Positions 1 to 9,087 of a stretch of 64,000 nucleotides of DNA are shown in pieces. The stretch lies in NCBI RefSeq assembly GCF_900103665.1, contig NZ_FNGY01000015.1:102979-166978 (forward strand), given 5' to 3'. Source of the stretch: Pedobacter steynii (GTDB taxonomy: Bacteria; Bacteroidota; Bacteroidia; Sphingobacteriales; Sphingobacteriaceae). Both the position numbers and the translations under genes were made by a program. Below the pieces are notes generated by a model, which was not told the DNA's origin, did no database searches, and saw only the letters and a list, made by a program, of their open reading frames with translations. Every line of letters starts with the position of its first letter. The first letter of the stretch is position 1.

Positions 1-3000
1 GATGTCGTAAGGGCCTACCGGACTGCTTGCAGTTGCCGTAGTGGTAAATGTAGGTAAGGCAGTCAATACGGAGCTGGTTTCGCCATTGGCCAGGCCAAGG
101 TAACTTGCAGTAAACACCGGCAATGCAGCACCCAGGAATTTCTCCTTGGCATCTGCGGTGATGATTAAGCCTTTCTTGTTCACCGTTAATTTACCATTGG
201 TATAGACGATGCTATAATTGCTCAATCCGGTTCCTACCGCTGCAGTCGGAATGATGTCATAATCAGAACCTGCAACGCTTGCCGTTGCTGCTGCACCAGT
301 ACTGCTCAGACTCACTGAAGTAACCGTATTTCCATTGGTCAATCCTATTGCATTGAATTCTGTACCGGCAAAGACACTTGCGGTACCATAGAATTTACTA
401 AGATTCGACGCTGCAATGGATAACGTTTTCTGTGTTACGGTCAACGTTCCATCCGGATTGCTCACGGAGTAATTGGACAGTTTGGCATTTGGATCAGCTA
501 AAGTAGCAACGATAGGGTACGTGCCTGCACTGGCAGTTGCTGCGATACCGGCACTGTTCCTGGTCAGGGTAATGTTATCCCCGCTTTGGACTCCGGTAAT
601 GCTGCCGGTAAAGTCGCCACTGGTCAGGACATCACCATAAACTTTAGAACGGCTGTTGTTAACAATCGTCAGCGTTTTGGTATTTACCGTTAATGTTTGC
701 GGTACGTTAGGTGCCGCATTAAAGAATGCATTTCCAGACTGACTTGCAGTGATCGTTGTCGTTCCTGCTTTTAAAATCGTGGCTACATTGCCAACGATAG
801 CAACAATGGTCGGATCAGCGGCGGTATAGGTTGCCGGAAGTCCTGCTGATGAATTTGCACTGCCCAGCAGGAATGAAGGATCTCCATAGGTTTTAGCTGC
901 AATCGCATTAAAGCTGATGCTTTGGCTTGCTTTTGGAATCGTAGAAACTTCAGCGCTAAGCCCGCTGATATTACCTGCCTGATCAACGGCCTGAATGCGG
1001 TAATAATAAGTCGTACCATTGATTAAGCCTACATTGGTATAGCTTGTTGTTCCTGCCGGAACGTTGGCTAAGAAGGTAGTTGGGTTAGGACTTGTTCCGG
1101 ATAAGATGCGGTAATTCACCAGATCTGTTTCTGTATTGGCAGCCCAGTTCAGGATAATTTGCGTATCACCGGATGTTGCCGTAACGCCTGAAGGGGTGGC
1201 CGGAGCCGTCCGGTCGAAGGTTACCGAACCTGTACCTGTAGAAACCGGTGTTCCTGCATTTCCTGTCACATCGCTGAAAGCAATGTTATAGGCTACCAGA
1301 CCTTCCGGATCTGTTGAAGTAAAGGTATAAGTTGCCGTCCAGTTGTTGCCTGCGGCAGTTGGAATCACTGTATGACCTGCAATCGTAACCACCGGTGTTT
1401 GCAAGGCTTCAGTCGCTGTAAAGGTTAAGGTAGCGATATTGCCGACTTTGGCAAGGGTAGGGATGCTATAGTCAGAAACAATATTTACTGCACTTAAAAC
1501 TGGTACAGATTTATCGAAGGTTACCGAACCTGTTCCTGTAGAAACAGGAGTACCTGCATTGCCTGCCATATCACTGAAAGCGATATTGTAAGCGACTAAA
1601 CCTTCCGGATCTGCTGAGGTAAAGGTATAAGTTGCAGTCCAGTTGTTGCCTGCAGCGGTTGGTATTACCGAATGACCTGCGATGGTTACATCCGGAGTCT
1701 GCAGCACTTCGCTGGCCGTAAAGGTAAGGGTAGCGATATTGCCCACTTTTGCCAGGGTAGGATTGGCATGGTTAGAGACAATATTTACGGCGCTTAGTGT
1801 AGGCACCGATTTGTCTAAAGTAACTGATCCTGAACCTGTAGAAACCGGAGTTCCTGCATTTCCTGCCTGGTCACTGAAGCTGATGTTATAAGCTACCAAA
1901 CCACTCGGATCTGCCGGAGTAAAGGTATAAGTTGCAGTCCAGTTATTGCCCGAAGCCGTTGGAATCACGGTATGACCTGCAATGGTCACCACCGGAGTTT
2001 GCAACGCTTCACTCGAAGTAAAGGTTAAAGTGGCGGTATTGCCAACAATTGCAAGGAATGGCAAGGCGTTGTTCGAGCTGATTTCTACCGCACTTAATGT
2101 CGGTATAGACTGGTCGAAGGTAACAGATCCTGAACCTGTAGAAACCGGAGTTCCTGTATTTCCTGCAAGGTCACTGAAAGCAATGTTATAAGGCACCAAA
2201 CCTGCTGCATCAGCCGGGCTGAGTGTATAACTGGCGGTCCAGTTGTTGCCAACTGCAGTTGGAATTACGGTATGACCTGCAATGGTCACCACCGGAGTTT
2301 GCAATGCTTCACTCGAAGTAAAAGTTAAGCTAACCAGGTCTCCGACTTTAGCAAAGAGCGGGTTAGTGTTGTTAGAGGCGATATTTACTGCAGACAAGGT
2401 CGGCGTGATCTTGTCGAAAGTAACCGTCCCTGTTCCTGTAGAAACCGGAACACCTGCATTGCCAATCAAATCACTGAAAGTAATGTTGAAAGGTACCAGG
2501 CCATCGGCATCTCCCGAAGTAAAGGTATAGGCTGCTGTCCAGTTATTACCTGCTGCGGTTGGAACTACAGCGTGACCACCAATGGTCACTACCGGAGTTT
2601 GTAACGTTTCGCTGGCAGTAAAGGTTAAGGTAGCCGTATTGCCTACTTTGGCAAAGACAGGATTGCTGTTATTAGAAACGTAGTTTACCGCGCTTAGCGT
2701 TGGAGCGGTGTGGTCAAAGGTGTAAAGATCACCCGTAAAACCAGTTGCGATCGCGTTTCCGGCGAGATCCATAATTCCTGTTCCTGCGTTGTTCAGGTTC
2801 AGTCCGATGGTTCCGCTACCGGTGATGGCATTGACTGTTATACTGTAAACGGTGTTATCCGCTGTGGCAACGCCTGCGATTGTTCCGGCGGTACCGCCAG
2901 TGGTCGACAGATTAAAGTCTGTCACCTGTACACTGGATACGCTTTCCGAGAAAGTAACGGTATAAATTACGCTCGTGGCCAGCGTAGGATTCGGATCTGC

Positions 3001-6000
3001 CAGGGCGATACTGTTGATCACCGGAATTGTGGTGTCGATAGTTACTGCAAGACCTGTTGAAACCGGACTCACATTACCTGCTGCATCTGTTGTTTTAGCA
3101 GTAACCGTATGTACGCCTGGCGCTAAGGTAGAAGCGGTGATCGACCAGTTTCCGCCAGTGGCGATACCTGTTCCGATCACTGTTGTACCGTCTGTATCGT
3201 ATAAAGTTACCGTTGAACCTGCTTCTGCTGTTCCTGTAAATACCGGAGTAGTTACATTGGTGATGTGATCCGTATTGGATACCCCACTATCACTGGCTGA
3301 AGCCAGAACTGGTGCAGATGGAGCAGCAGGATTTGAAGTATCAAAGGTCAGTGCCGGAGTGGTACCTGCGCCGCCATTGTTACCTGCAATATCCGTATAA
3401 GTGGCTGCTGCCACCGTGATACTTGCTGTACCAGCATTAGTCGAAGCCGTAGGAGTGTAGGTCGCAGTGCGGGTCAGGCCTGTGCCCGATATCGCAGCAA
3501 GTGTACCACCGGTAACGACTACGTCACCTGTAGTTCCATCCCAGGCAAATGTGGCACCCGGATCTTCAGAGAAGGTAAACGTAAGGGTTGCCGTTTCTCC
3601 CGATTTCAATTGAGGAACGTTGCTGGTGATGGCCAATGTTGGTGAAGTGGTATCGATTGTTACATTAAGTCCTGAAGAAGCGACACCTGTATTACCGGCA
3701 ACATCTGTTGCTTTTGCGGTAACGGTATGTACACCTGGAGTCAGGGTTGACGCAGTGATGGACCAGTTTCCGCCAGTGGCGATACCTGTTCCGATTGAAG
3801 TAATGCCATCCGTATCATATAAAGTTACGGTTGAACCTGCTTCTGCGGTACCTGTAAATACCGGAGTAGTTACGTTAGTGATGTTATCCGAATTGGATAT
3901 GCCGCTATCGCTGGCCGAAGCCAAAACAGGAGTAGAAGGAGCAACCGGGTTTGAAGTATCAAAAGTAAGTGCAGGACTTGTGCCTGCGCCACCGTTGTTA
4001 CCTGCAACATCGGTATAAGTAGCTGCTGCTACGGTAATGCTTACTGTTCCGCCATTGGTTCCTGCGGTTGGCGTAAAGATCGCGGTGCGTGTTAAACCTG
4101 CGCCTGAAATTGCAGCAAGTGTACCACCCGTAACCACTACATCGCCGGTACTTCCGTCCCAGGCAAAGGTTGTGCCCGGATCTTCAGAGAAGGTAAAGGT
4201 GATCGTTGCCGTTTCTCCCGCTTTCAATTGAGGAACATCACTGGTGATGGCCAGCGTTGGTGAAGTGGTGTCTATCGTTACGCTAAGTCCTGAAGAAGCC
4301 GCACCTGTATTACCTGCTGCGTCTGTCGCTTTTGCGGTAATGGTATGTGCGCCTGGCGTCAGGGTTGACGCAGTGATGGACCAGTTTCCGCCAGTGGCGA
4401 TACCTGTTCCGATTGAAGTAATGCCATCCGTATCATATAAAGTTACGGTTGAACCTGCTTCTGCGGTACCTGTAAATACCGGAGTAGTTACGTTAGTGAT
4501 GTTATCCGAGTTGGACACACCGCTGTCGCTGGCTGAAGCCAGAACAGGCGCAGAAGGAGCAACCGGATCAGAAGTATCAAATGTCAGTGCAGGGGTTGTG
4601 CCTGCGCCACCATTGTTGCCTGCGATATCGGTATAAGTCGCAGCGGCTACCGTAATACTTGCTGTTCCGCCGTTGGTGGAAGCTGTTGGGGTAAATGTCG
4701 CAGTGCGGGTCAGACCTGAGCCCGAAATCGCGCCAAGCGTACCACCTGTAACAACTACATCGCCGATTGTTCCATTCCAGGCAAAGCTGGTACTTGGATC
4801 TTCAGAGAAAGTAAAGGTAATGGTTGCCGTTTCTCCTGATTTCAATTGAGGAACGTTGCTGGTGATGGCCAGTGTTGGTGAAGTGGTATCTATCGTTACA
4901 TTAAGTCCTGAAGAAGCCACACCTGTATTACCTGCAATATCTGTTGCTTTTGCGGTAACGGTATGTACACCTGGAGTCAGGGTTGACGCGGTAATGGACC
5001 AGTTTCCGCCAGTGGCGACACCTGTTCCGATTGAAGTAACGCCATCCGTATCATATAAAGTTACGGTTGAACCTGCTTCTGCGGTACCTGTAAATACAGG
5101 AATCACTACGTTGGTGATGTTATCCGAATTGGATACGCCACTGTCGCTTGCGGAAGCCAAAACAGGCGTAGAAGGAGCAACCGGGTTAGAAGTATCAAAA
5201 GTAAGTGCAGGAGTCGTACCTGCGCCACCGTTGTTACCTGCAACATCGGTATAAGTAGCTGCTGCTACCGTAATGCTTACTGTTCCGCCATTGGTGGAAG
5301 CCGTTGGCGTGAAGGTTGCTGTGCGGGTCAGGCCCGTGCCTGATATCGCGCCAAGCGTACCACCGGTAACCACTACATCACCGGTTGTTCCATCCCAGGC
5401 AAATGTACTGCCCGGATCTTCCGAAAAGGTAAAAGTGATCGTGGCTGTTTCGCCGGATTTCAATTGTGGTACATTGCTGGTGATGGCCAGTGTTGGCGAA
5501 GTCGTATCAATAGTCACTGCGAGTCCTGCAGAAGCCGCACTCACATTTCCTGCCACATCTGTTGCTTTTGCAGTAATGGTATGCACACCTGGAGTCAGGG
5601 TAGATGCAGTGATCGACCAGTTTCCACCAGTGGCGACACCTGTTCCGATCGAAGTAATGCCATCCGTATCATATAAAGTTACGGTTGAACCAGCTTCAGC
5701 TGTTCCGGTAAATACAGGCGTAGTCACATTGGTGATGTTATCTGTATTTGAAAACCCGCTGTCGCTGGCAGTGGCCAGAACAGGTGCTGATGGTGCAGCA
5801 GGATCGGAAGTATCAAAGGTTAGTGCCGGAGTTGTTCCTGCGCCACCATTGTTACCTGCAATATCCGTATAAGTAGCAGCTGCTACCGTAATGCTTACTG
5901 TTCCGCCGTTGGTGGAAGCTGTTGGTGTGAAGGTTGCCGTGCGCGTTAAACCCGCTCCGGAAATCGCGCCAAGTGTACCACCGGTAACCACTACATCACC

Positions 6001-7626
6001 GGTTGTGCCATCCCATGCAAAAGTTGTGGATGGATCTTCCGAAAAAGTAAAGGTGATCGTGGCCGTTTCCCCCGTTTTCAATTGTGGCACATTGCTCGTA
6101 ATGGCCAGTGTTGGTGAAGTCGTATCGATGGTTACCGCAAGTCCGGTTGAAGCCGGGCTCACATTACCTGCTCCATCTGTTGCTTTAGCAGTAACCGTAT
6201 GTACGCCGTCTGTCGGAGCGGAAGCAGTGATCGACCAGTTTCCGCCAGTGGCGATGCCGGTTCCGATGGCTGTTACTCCGTCTGTACCGTATAAAGTTAC
6301 CGTTGCGCCTGCTTCGGCTGTTCCGGTAAATACAGGTGCGGCTGCATTCGTGATGTTATCCGAGTTAGATAGCCCACTGTCGCTGGCAGCGGCCAGAACA
6401 GGCGCTGATGGTGCAACCGGATCGGAAGTATCAAAGGTTAGTGCCGGAGTTGTGCCTGCACCACCGTTGTTACCTGCAAGATCGGTATAGGTTGCGGCTG
6501 CCACAGTAATGCTTGCTGTACCCGCATTTGTACTTGCTGTTGGGGTAAAGGTTGCTGTACGTGTTAAACCTGATCCTGATATTGCGCCCAATGTACCACC
6601 GGTAACCACTACATCGCCTGTAGTTCCATCCCAGGTAAAGCTGGTAGAAGGGTCTTCAGAAAAGGTAAAGGTGATCGTCGCTGTTTCGCCGGTTTTCAAT
6701 TGCGGCACATTGCTGGTGATCGCAAGGGTAGGGGCAGTAAGGTCAATGGTCACTACCAGTCCTGTGGAAGCCACACCCTGATTGCCCGCAAGGTCTGTTG
6801 TTTTTGCGGTAATGGTATGTGCGCCTTCAGTTAAGGCAGGTGAGACCGTGATGGACCAGTTTCCGCCAGTGGCGACACCCGTTCCGAGTACGGTTGTACC
6901 GTCAGTATCGTATAAGGTGACTGTTGCGCCTGCTTCTGCGGTACCCGTAAAAACAGGGAGGACCACACTAGTGATGTTATCTGAAGGAAATATCCCACTG
7001 TCGCTGGCCGTTGCCAGAACCGGTGTGGATGGTGCAACAGGTAAGGTGGTATCAATGATGATATCTTTATTCGCACCTAATGAACCTGCAGTACCCGGAA
7101 CCGCTAAGGTCAGGGGCGCATTTGCACCAAGGCCATTCTGGATGGTACTTCCGCCGGCAAGGGTTAAGGAACCGATTGCGGCATAGTCCAGATCTGCAGC
7201 GTTTTCTCCGGCTGCGACTGTATAAGTGAAAGTGAGGGTATTGGTTCCTGAGCCGGAGGTGTAAAGTCCCTTTCCGCCACTATTGAGGGCGAGTTCAGGA
7301 ACTCCCGTGACCAGGACTGGCTGATCAAATGTAACCGTGATCAGTACCACACCCGCTTCTTTGTAATAGGCATTGGCACTTGGAGAGCTGACATCCGTTA
7401 CTGCAAAAGTCAGCAAGGTTTGATGTAGCCCTTGTGTGAACAGTGGGTTTGATCCGATGGTGGTGATAAAAGGTTCTCCAACGGTGAAACCCAGCGTGTT
7501 CCCTCCGGGCAGCGATGCGCTACCGCCCCCGGCGCTGGTTGTATGGCTATTCGCAGATTGAGCATTTGCCGTCAAGCAAGCCAAAATCGAAACCCACAAC
7601 AATATAATTGTTTTGAGGTATCTCAT
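1..7626 (-). CDS. Giant modular Ig-like/FN3/MBG surface adhesin (3' end outside window)
   Basis: The frame is open from an ATG at 7626 to base 1, at least 2542 residues; I checked it at both ends and inside both repeat arrays. A signal peptide ending near NAQS (residues 1-22) is followed by a beta-rich N-terminal domain (about 40-185). Next come alternating bacterial Ig-like modules (about 190-1540; motifs SNVPQLK, GNWSIT, TLYDT), a transition module, and five 100-residue Ig-like modules (about 1640-2140; motif TIAGH). One fibronectin type III domain (about 2140-2230) and several MBG-type modules (KTYGD, YTIVY) end the visible part. Such proteins are exported, cell-surface, adhesive or scaffold proteins; a type IX secretion signal would lie beyond the left edge. 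It follows the BclB-like gene by 31 bp. Function is inferred from architecture only. Confidence 0.9.
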   Translation of the reverse strand, partial: MRYLKTIILLWVSILACLTANAQSANSHTTSAGGGSASLPGGNTLGFTVGEPFITTIGSNPLFTQGLHQTLLTFAVTDVSSPSANAYYKEAGVVLITVTFDQPVLVTGVPELALNSGGKGLYTSGSGTNTLTFTYTVAAGENAADLDYAAIGSLTLAGGSTIQNGLGANAPLTLAVPGTAGSLGANKDIIIDTTLPVAPSTPVLATASDSGIFPSDNITSVVLPVFTGTAEAGATVTLYDTDGTTVLGTGVATGGNWSITVSPALTEGAHTITAKTTDLAGNQGVASTGLVVTIDLTAPTLAITSNVPQLKTGETATITFTFSEDPSTSFTWDGTTGDVVVTGGTLGAISGSGLTRTATFTPTASTNAGTASITVAAATYTDLAGNNGGAGTTPALTFDTSDPVAPSAPVLAAASDSGLSNSDNITNAAAPVFTGTAEAGATVTLYGTDGVTAIGTGIATGGNWSITASAPTDGVHTVTAKATDGAGNVSPASTGLAVTIDTTSPTLAITSNVPQLKTGETATITFTFSEDPSTTFAWDGTTGDVVVTGGTLGAISGAGLTRTATFTPTASTNGGTVSITVAAATYTDIAGNNGGAGTTPALTFDTSDPAAPSAPVLATASDSGFSNTDNITNVTTPVFTGTAEAGSTVTLYDTDGITSIGTGVATGGNWSITASTLTPGVHTITAKATDVAGNVSAASAGLAVTIDTTSPTLAITSNVPQLKSGETATITFTFSEDPGSTFAWDGTTGDVVVTGGTLGAISGTGLTRTATFTPTASTNGGTVSITVAAATYTDVAGNNGGAGTTPALTFDTSNPVAPSTPVLASASDSGVSNSDNITNVVIPVFTGTAEAGSTVTLYDTDGVTSIGTGVATGGNWSITASTLTPGVHTVTAKATDIAGNTGVASSGLNVTIDTTSPTLAITSNVPQLKSGETATITFTFSEDPSTSFAWNGTIGDVVVTGGTLGAISGSGLTRTATFTPTASTNGGTASITVAAATYTDIAGNNGGAGTTPALTFDTSDPVAPSAPVLASASDSGVSNSDNITNVTTPVFTGTAEAGSTVTLYDTDGITSIGTGIATGGNWSITASTLTPGAHTITAKATDAAGNTGAASSGLSVTIDTTSPTLAITSDVPQLKAGETATITFTFSEDPGTTFAWDGSTGDVVVTGGTLAAISGAGLTRTAIFTPTAGTNGGTVSITVAAATYTDVAGNNGGAGTSPALTFDTSNPVAPSTPVLASASDSGISNSDNITNVTTPVFTGTAEAGSTVTLYDTDGITSIGTGIATGGNWSITASTLTPGVHTVTAKATDVAGNTGVASSGLNVTIDTTSPTLAITSNVPQLKSGETATLTFTFSEDPGATFAWDGTTGDVVVTGGTLAAISGTGLTRTATYTPTASTNAGTASITVAAATYTDIAGNNGGAGTTPALTFDTSNPAAPSAPVLASASDSGVSNTDHITNVTTPVFTGTAEAGSTVTLYDTDGTTVIGTGIATGGNWSITASTLAPGVHTVTAKTTDAAGNVSPVSTGLAVTIDTTIPVINSIALADPNPTLATSVIYTVTFSESVSSVQVTDFNLSTTGGTAGTIAGVATADNTVYSITVNAITGSGTIGLNLNNAGTGIMDLAGNAIATGFTGDLYTFDHTAPTLSAVNYVSNNSNPVFAKVGNTATLTFTASETLQTPVVTIGGHAVVPTAAGNNWTAAYTFTSGDADGLVPFNITFSDLIGNAGVPVSTGTGTVTFDKITPTLSAVNIASNNTNPLFAKVGDLVSLTFTSSEALQTPVVTIAGHTVIPTAVGNNWTASYTLSPADAAGLVPYNIAFSDLAGNTGTPVSTGSGSVTFDQSIPTLSAVEISSNNALPFLAIVGNTATLTFTSSEALQTPVVTIAGHTVIPTASGNNWTATYTFTPADPSGLVAYNISFSDQAGNAGTPVSTGSGSVTLDKSVPTLSAVNIVSNHANPTLAKVGNIATLTFTASEVLQTPDVTIAGHSVIPTAAGNNWTATYTFTSADPEGLVAYNIAFSDMAGNAGTPVSTGTGSVTFDKSVPVLSAVNIVSDYSIPTLAKVGNIATLTFTATEALQTPVVTIAGHTVIPTAAGNNWTATYTFTSTDPEGLVAYNIAFSDVTGNAGTPVSTGTGSVTFDRTAPATPSGVTATSGDTQIILNWAANTETDLVNYRILSGTSPNPTTFLANVPAGTTSYTNVGLINGTTYYYRIQAVDQAGNISGLSAEVSTIPKASQSISFNAIAAKTYGDPSFLLGSANSSAGLPATYTAADPTIVAIVGNVATILKAGTTTITASQSGNAFFNAAPNVPQTLTVNTKTLTIVNNSRSKVYGDVLTSGDFTGSITGVQSGDNITLTRNSAGIAATASAGTYPIVATLADPNAKLSNYSVSNPDGTLTVTQKTLSIAASNLSKFYGTASVFAGTEFNAIGLTNGNTVTSVSLSSTGAAATASVAGSDYDIIPTAAVGTGLSNYSIVYTNGKLTVNKKGLIITADAKEKFLGAALPVFTASYLGLANGETSSVLTALPTFTTTATASSPVGPYDI
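1210..2710 (-). repeat. 300-bp tandem repeat array coding for five Ig-like modules
   Basis: The segment coding for TIAGH lies at 1381, 1681, 1981, 2281 and 2581, an exact 300-bp (100-residue) period. The units are more diverged than the 618-bp units, but their length is unchanged. Each unit carries the motifs TLTFTASE, AGNNWTA and FDK. Confidence 0.93.
3000..7060 (-). repeat. 618-bp tandem repeat array coding for alternating Ig-like modules
   Basis: The sequence TTCAATTG recurs at 3605, 4223, 4841, 5459, 6077 and 6695, exactly 618 bp (206 residues) apart each time. Each unit codes for two Ig-like modules, one starting SNVPQLK and one containing TGTAEAGATVTLYDT. Long stretches, such as the part coding for the TLYDTDG strand, are nearly identical between units at the DNA level, which points to recent duplication or gene conversion. 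Confidence 0.95.
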
Positions 7627-7657
7627 AATAATATGTTTAGTGATCTGCTTAACTTAT

Positions 7658-8872
7658 TTACTCAACGCTTAATCCTGCACCGGCATAACCAGCTACAGTA
7701 TTGATCAGGGTTAGCCCGGACGCGGTGGCAGAAAACACCATTAAATAGCGTGTTTGCGCAGTTACAGGTATGCTAAGCCCTGTGGTAATGCCGTTGGATA
7801 CCCCGCCTATACTGATGATGCCTGATAAGGATGGCGCCAAAGTAACAGAGGCCCCCGGAACAGCAGTAAACTGGTTATCGGGAGTGGTGCTTTGATAAAG
7901 TTGTGCAGTAACCGTTAAATTGGTACCGATCAGTGATAAAGCCAATGTTGTACTAAAATAAGCAGACATACTTTTTATGGTACCAGATCTTGGCATGGAG
8001 AATGCGAAATTGAGCAATGTACCTGCAGCACCTGTAAGGTCGATCGTTCCACCAAACACGGAAACTCCAGGAGTGCTGCTTCCAAAGCCTACAAGACTCG
8101 TTGTACCAACCAGACCGCCTGCAACGGTTGTCAAGGTTACAGGAAGACCGGAAGCATAAGGAATGATAGCACCGCCATTTGAACCACCTGATGCGTCATT
8201 CGCATCAGTAAGTCTTACCCATGCACCTGTTTTTGAGTAATAAAAACCTTTAGGTGCGCCGGTTTGGTAAACCAGTAAACCATCACTTGGTGAAGCGATT
8301 GCTGCTGCAGAGGCCACCCTTGGGATCAGGATACCTTTGGTGGTAGACCAGATATCCAGCACCGCGTCTGTTGCAGGGAATGTGCCGGTTCCGGCACCGA
8401 TTCCAACGCCTCCTGTATTGTTATTCAAAATATCAGTACCCGAAAGAGACCAGCGGTTATCGAGGCTGGTTGCTGAGGCCTGTGAGTTTAAAGCATAAGG
8501 GACACTTACCAGCTCTACTGTACCGATCGTGACGTAAGCCGATCCGCCGGCGATATCCGCTTCAATTTTAAGATATTTATTTCCTGTAGACCAGGGAATG
8601 GCTGAAAAGGTGCCCGTTACCACTGTTCCCGTTCCGATTTGCAGGTTCACCAATCCAAAAGCATTGGTGGTTGGCACTTGTGTCTCCGTATATATCGGGG
8701 CACCTACCGGTCCGTTTTGTACTGTAAGCCGCATTCCTACTGCCTGACTGGGTACAGGCTGTCCGGTAGCGTTTCGAATTACCGCCTGGTAATTGATTTT
8801 TTGGGGAGTTTGTGCGAAACTGTTAAGCACAAATAAAAATAACACCAATAGAGTAAAAGTTGCTTTTTTCAT
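7658..8872 (-). CDS. Secreted tail-fibre-like protein with BclB-type C-terminal domain
   Basis: 404 residues with a signal peptide (residues 1-20, cleavage after FAQ). Residues 22-130 form the Bacteroidetes domain that starts PQKINYQAVIRN and ends in VPYALNS, common at the head of phage-tail-like secreted proteins. Residues about 230-404 (IIPYASGLPVTLTT, LVGFGSS, FAFSMPR, INTVAGYA) closely resemble the BclB C-terminal domain that I know from collagen-like exosporium proteins of Bacillus. There are no collagen Gly-X-Y repeats. The gene precedes the giant adhesin by 31 bp in the same direction, so the two are probably co-transcribed and both surface-located. The BclB assignment is from memory of the family motif. 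Confidence 0.85.
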   Translation of the reverse strand: MKKATFTLLVLFLFVLNSFAQTPQKINYQAVIRNATGQPVPSQAVGMRLTVQNGPVGAPIYTETQVPTTNAFGLVNLQIGTGTVVTGTFSAIPWSTGNKYLKIEADIAGGSAYVTIGTVELVSVPYALNSQASATSLDNRWSLSGTDILNNNTGGVGIGAGTGTFPATDAVLDIWSTTKGILIPRVASAAAIASPSDGLLVYQTGAPKGFYYSKTGAWVRLTDANDASGGSNGGAIIPYASGLPVTLTTVAGGLVGTTSLVGFGSSTPGVSVFGGTIDLTGAAGTLLNFAFSMPRSGTIKSMSAYFSTTLALSLIGTNLTVTAQLYQSTTPDNQFTAVPGASVTLAPSLSGIISIGGVSNGITTGLSIPVTAQTRYLMVFSATASGLTLINTVAGYAGAGLSVE

Positions 8873-9009
8873 AAAAATTGAATAAGAGGTAATTAATTTA
8901 AATATGTAATGATTTACTGTTGTATATGAGCGCGGGAGTATTTCATATCATTTAGAAATTACTCGTTTAATTCAATGAATTGAGCATGGTGTGTTAGCTA
9001 TATAAAGTT

Positions 9010-9040
9010 ATCAGGCTTATCATACTAAAAGCCTGATTTT
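9010..9040. terminator. Hairpin between AraC gene and BclB-like gene
   Basis: ATCAGGCTT (9010-9018) pairs with AAGCCTGAT (9029-9037) over a 10-nt loop. Three T residues follow on the plus strand, but on the minus strand, where the upstream AraC gene ends, no T-run follows. It may terminate the AraC transcript weakly. Confidence 0.5.
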
Positions 9041-9087
9041 AACGTTGTAGTTGTCTAACTATTCAACGGTTGTAAAAGAAATACAGG

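Noticed and set aside
1210..7060. Periodic repeats as a CRISPR array
   Set aside because: The units are hundreds of bases long, code for Ig-like modules and have no short repeat-spacer structure.
1682..7186. Series of plus-strand open frames of 64-199 codons
   Set aside because: They lie opposite the adhesin repeats and recur with the same 300- and 618-bp period; their proteins are valine/proline-rich and have no family pattern. They are shadows of the minus-strand gene.
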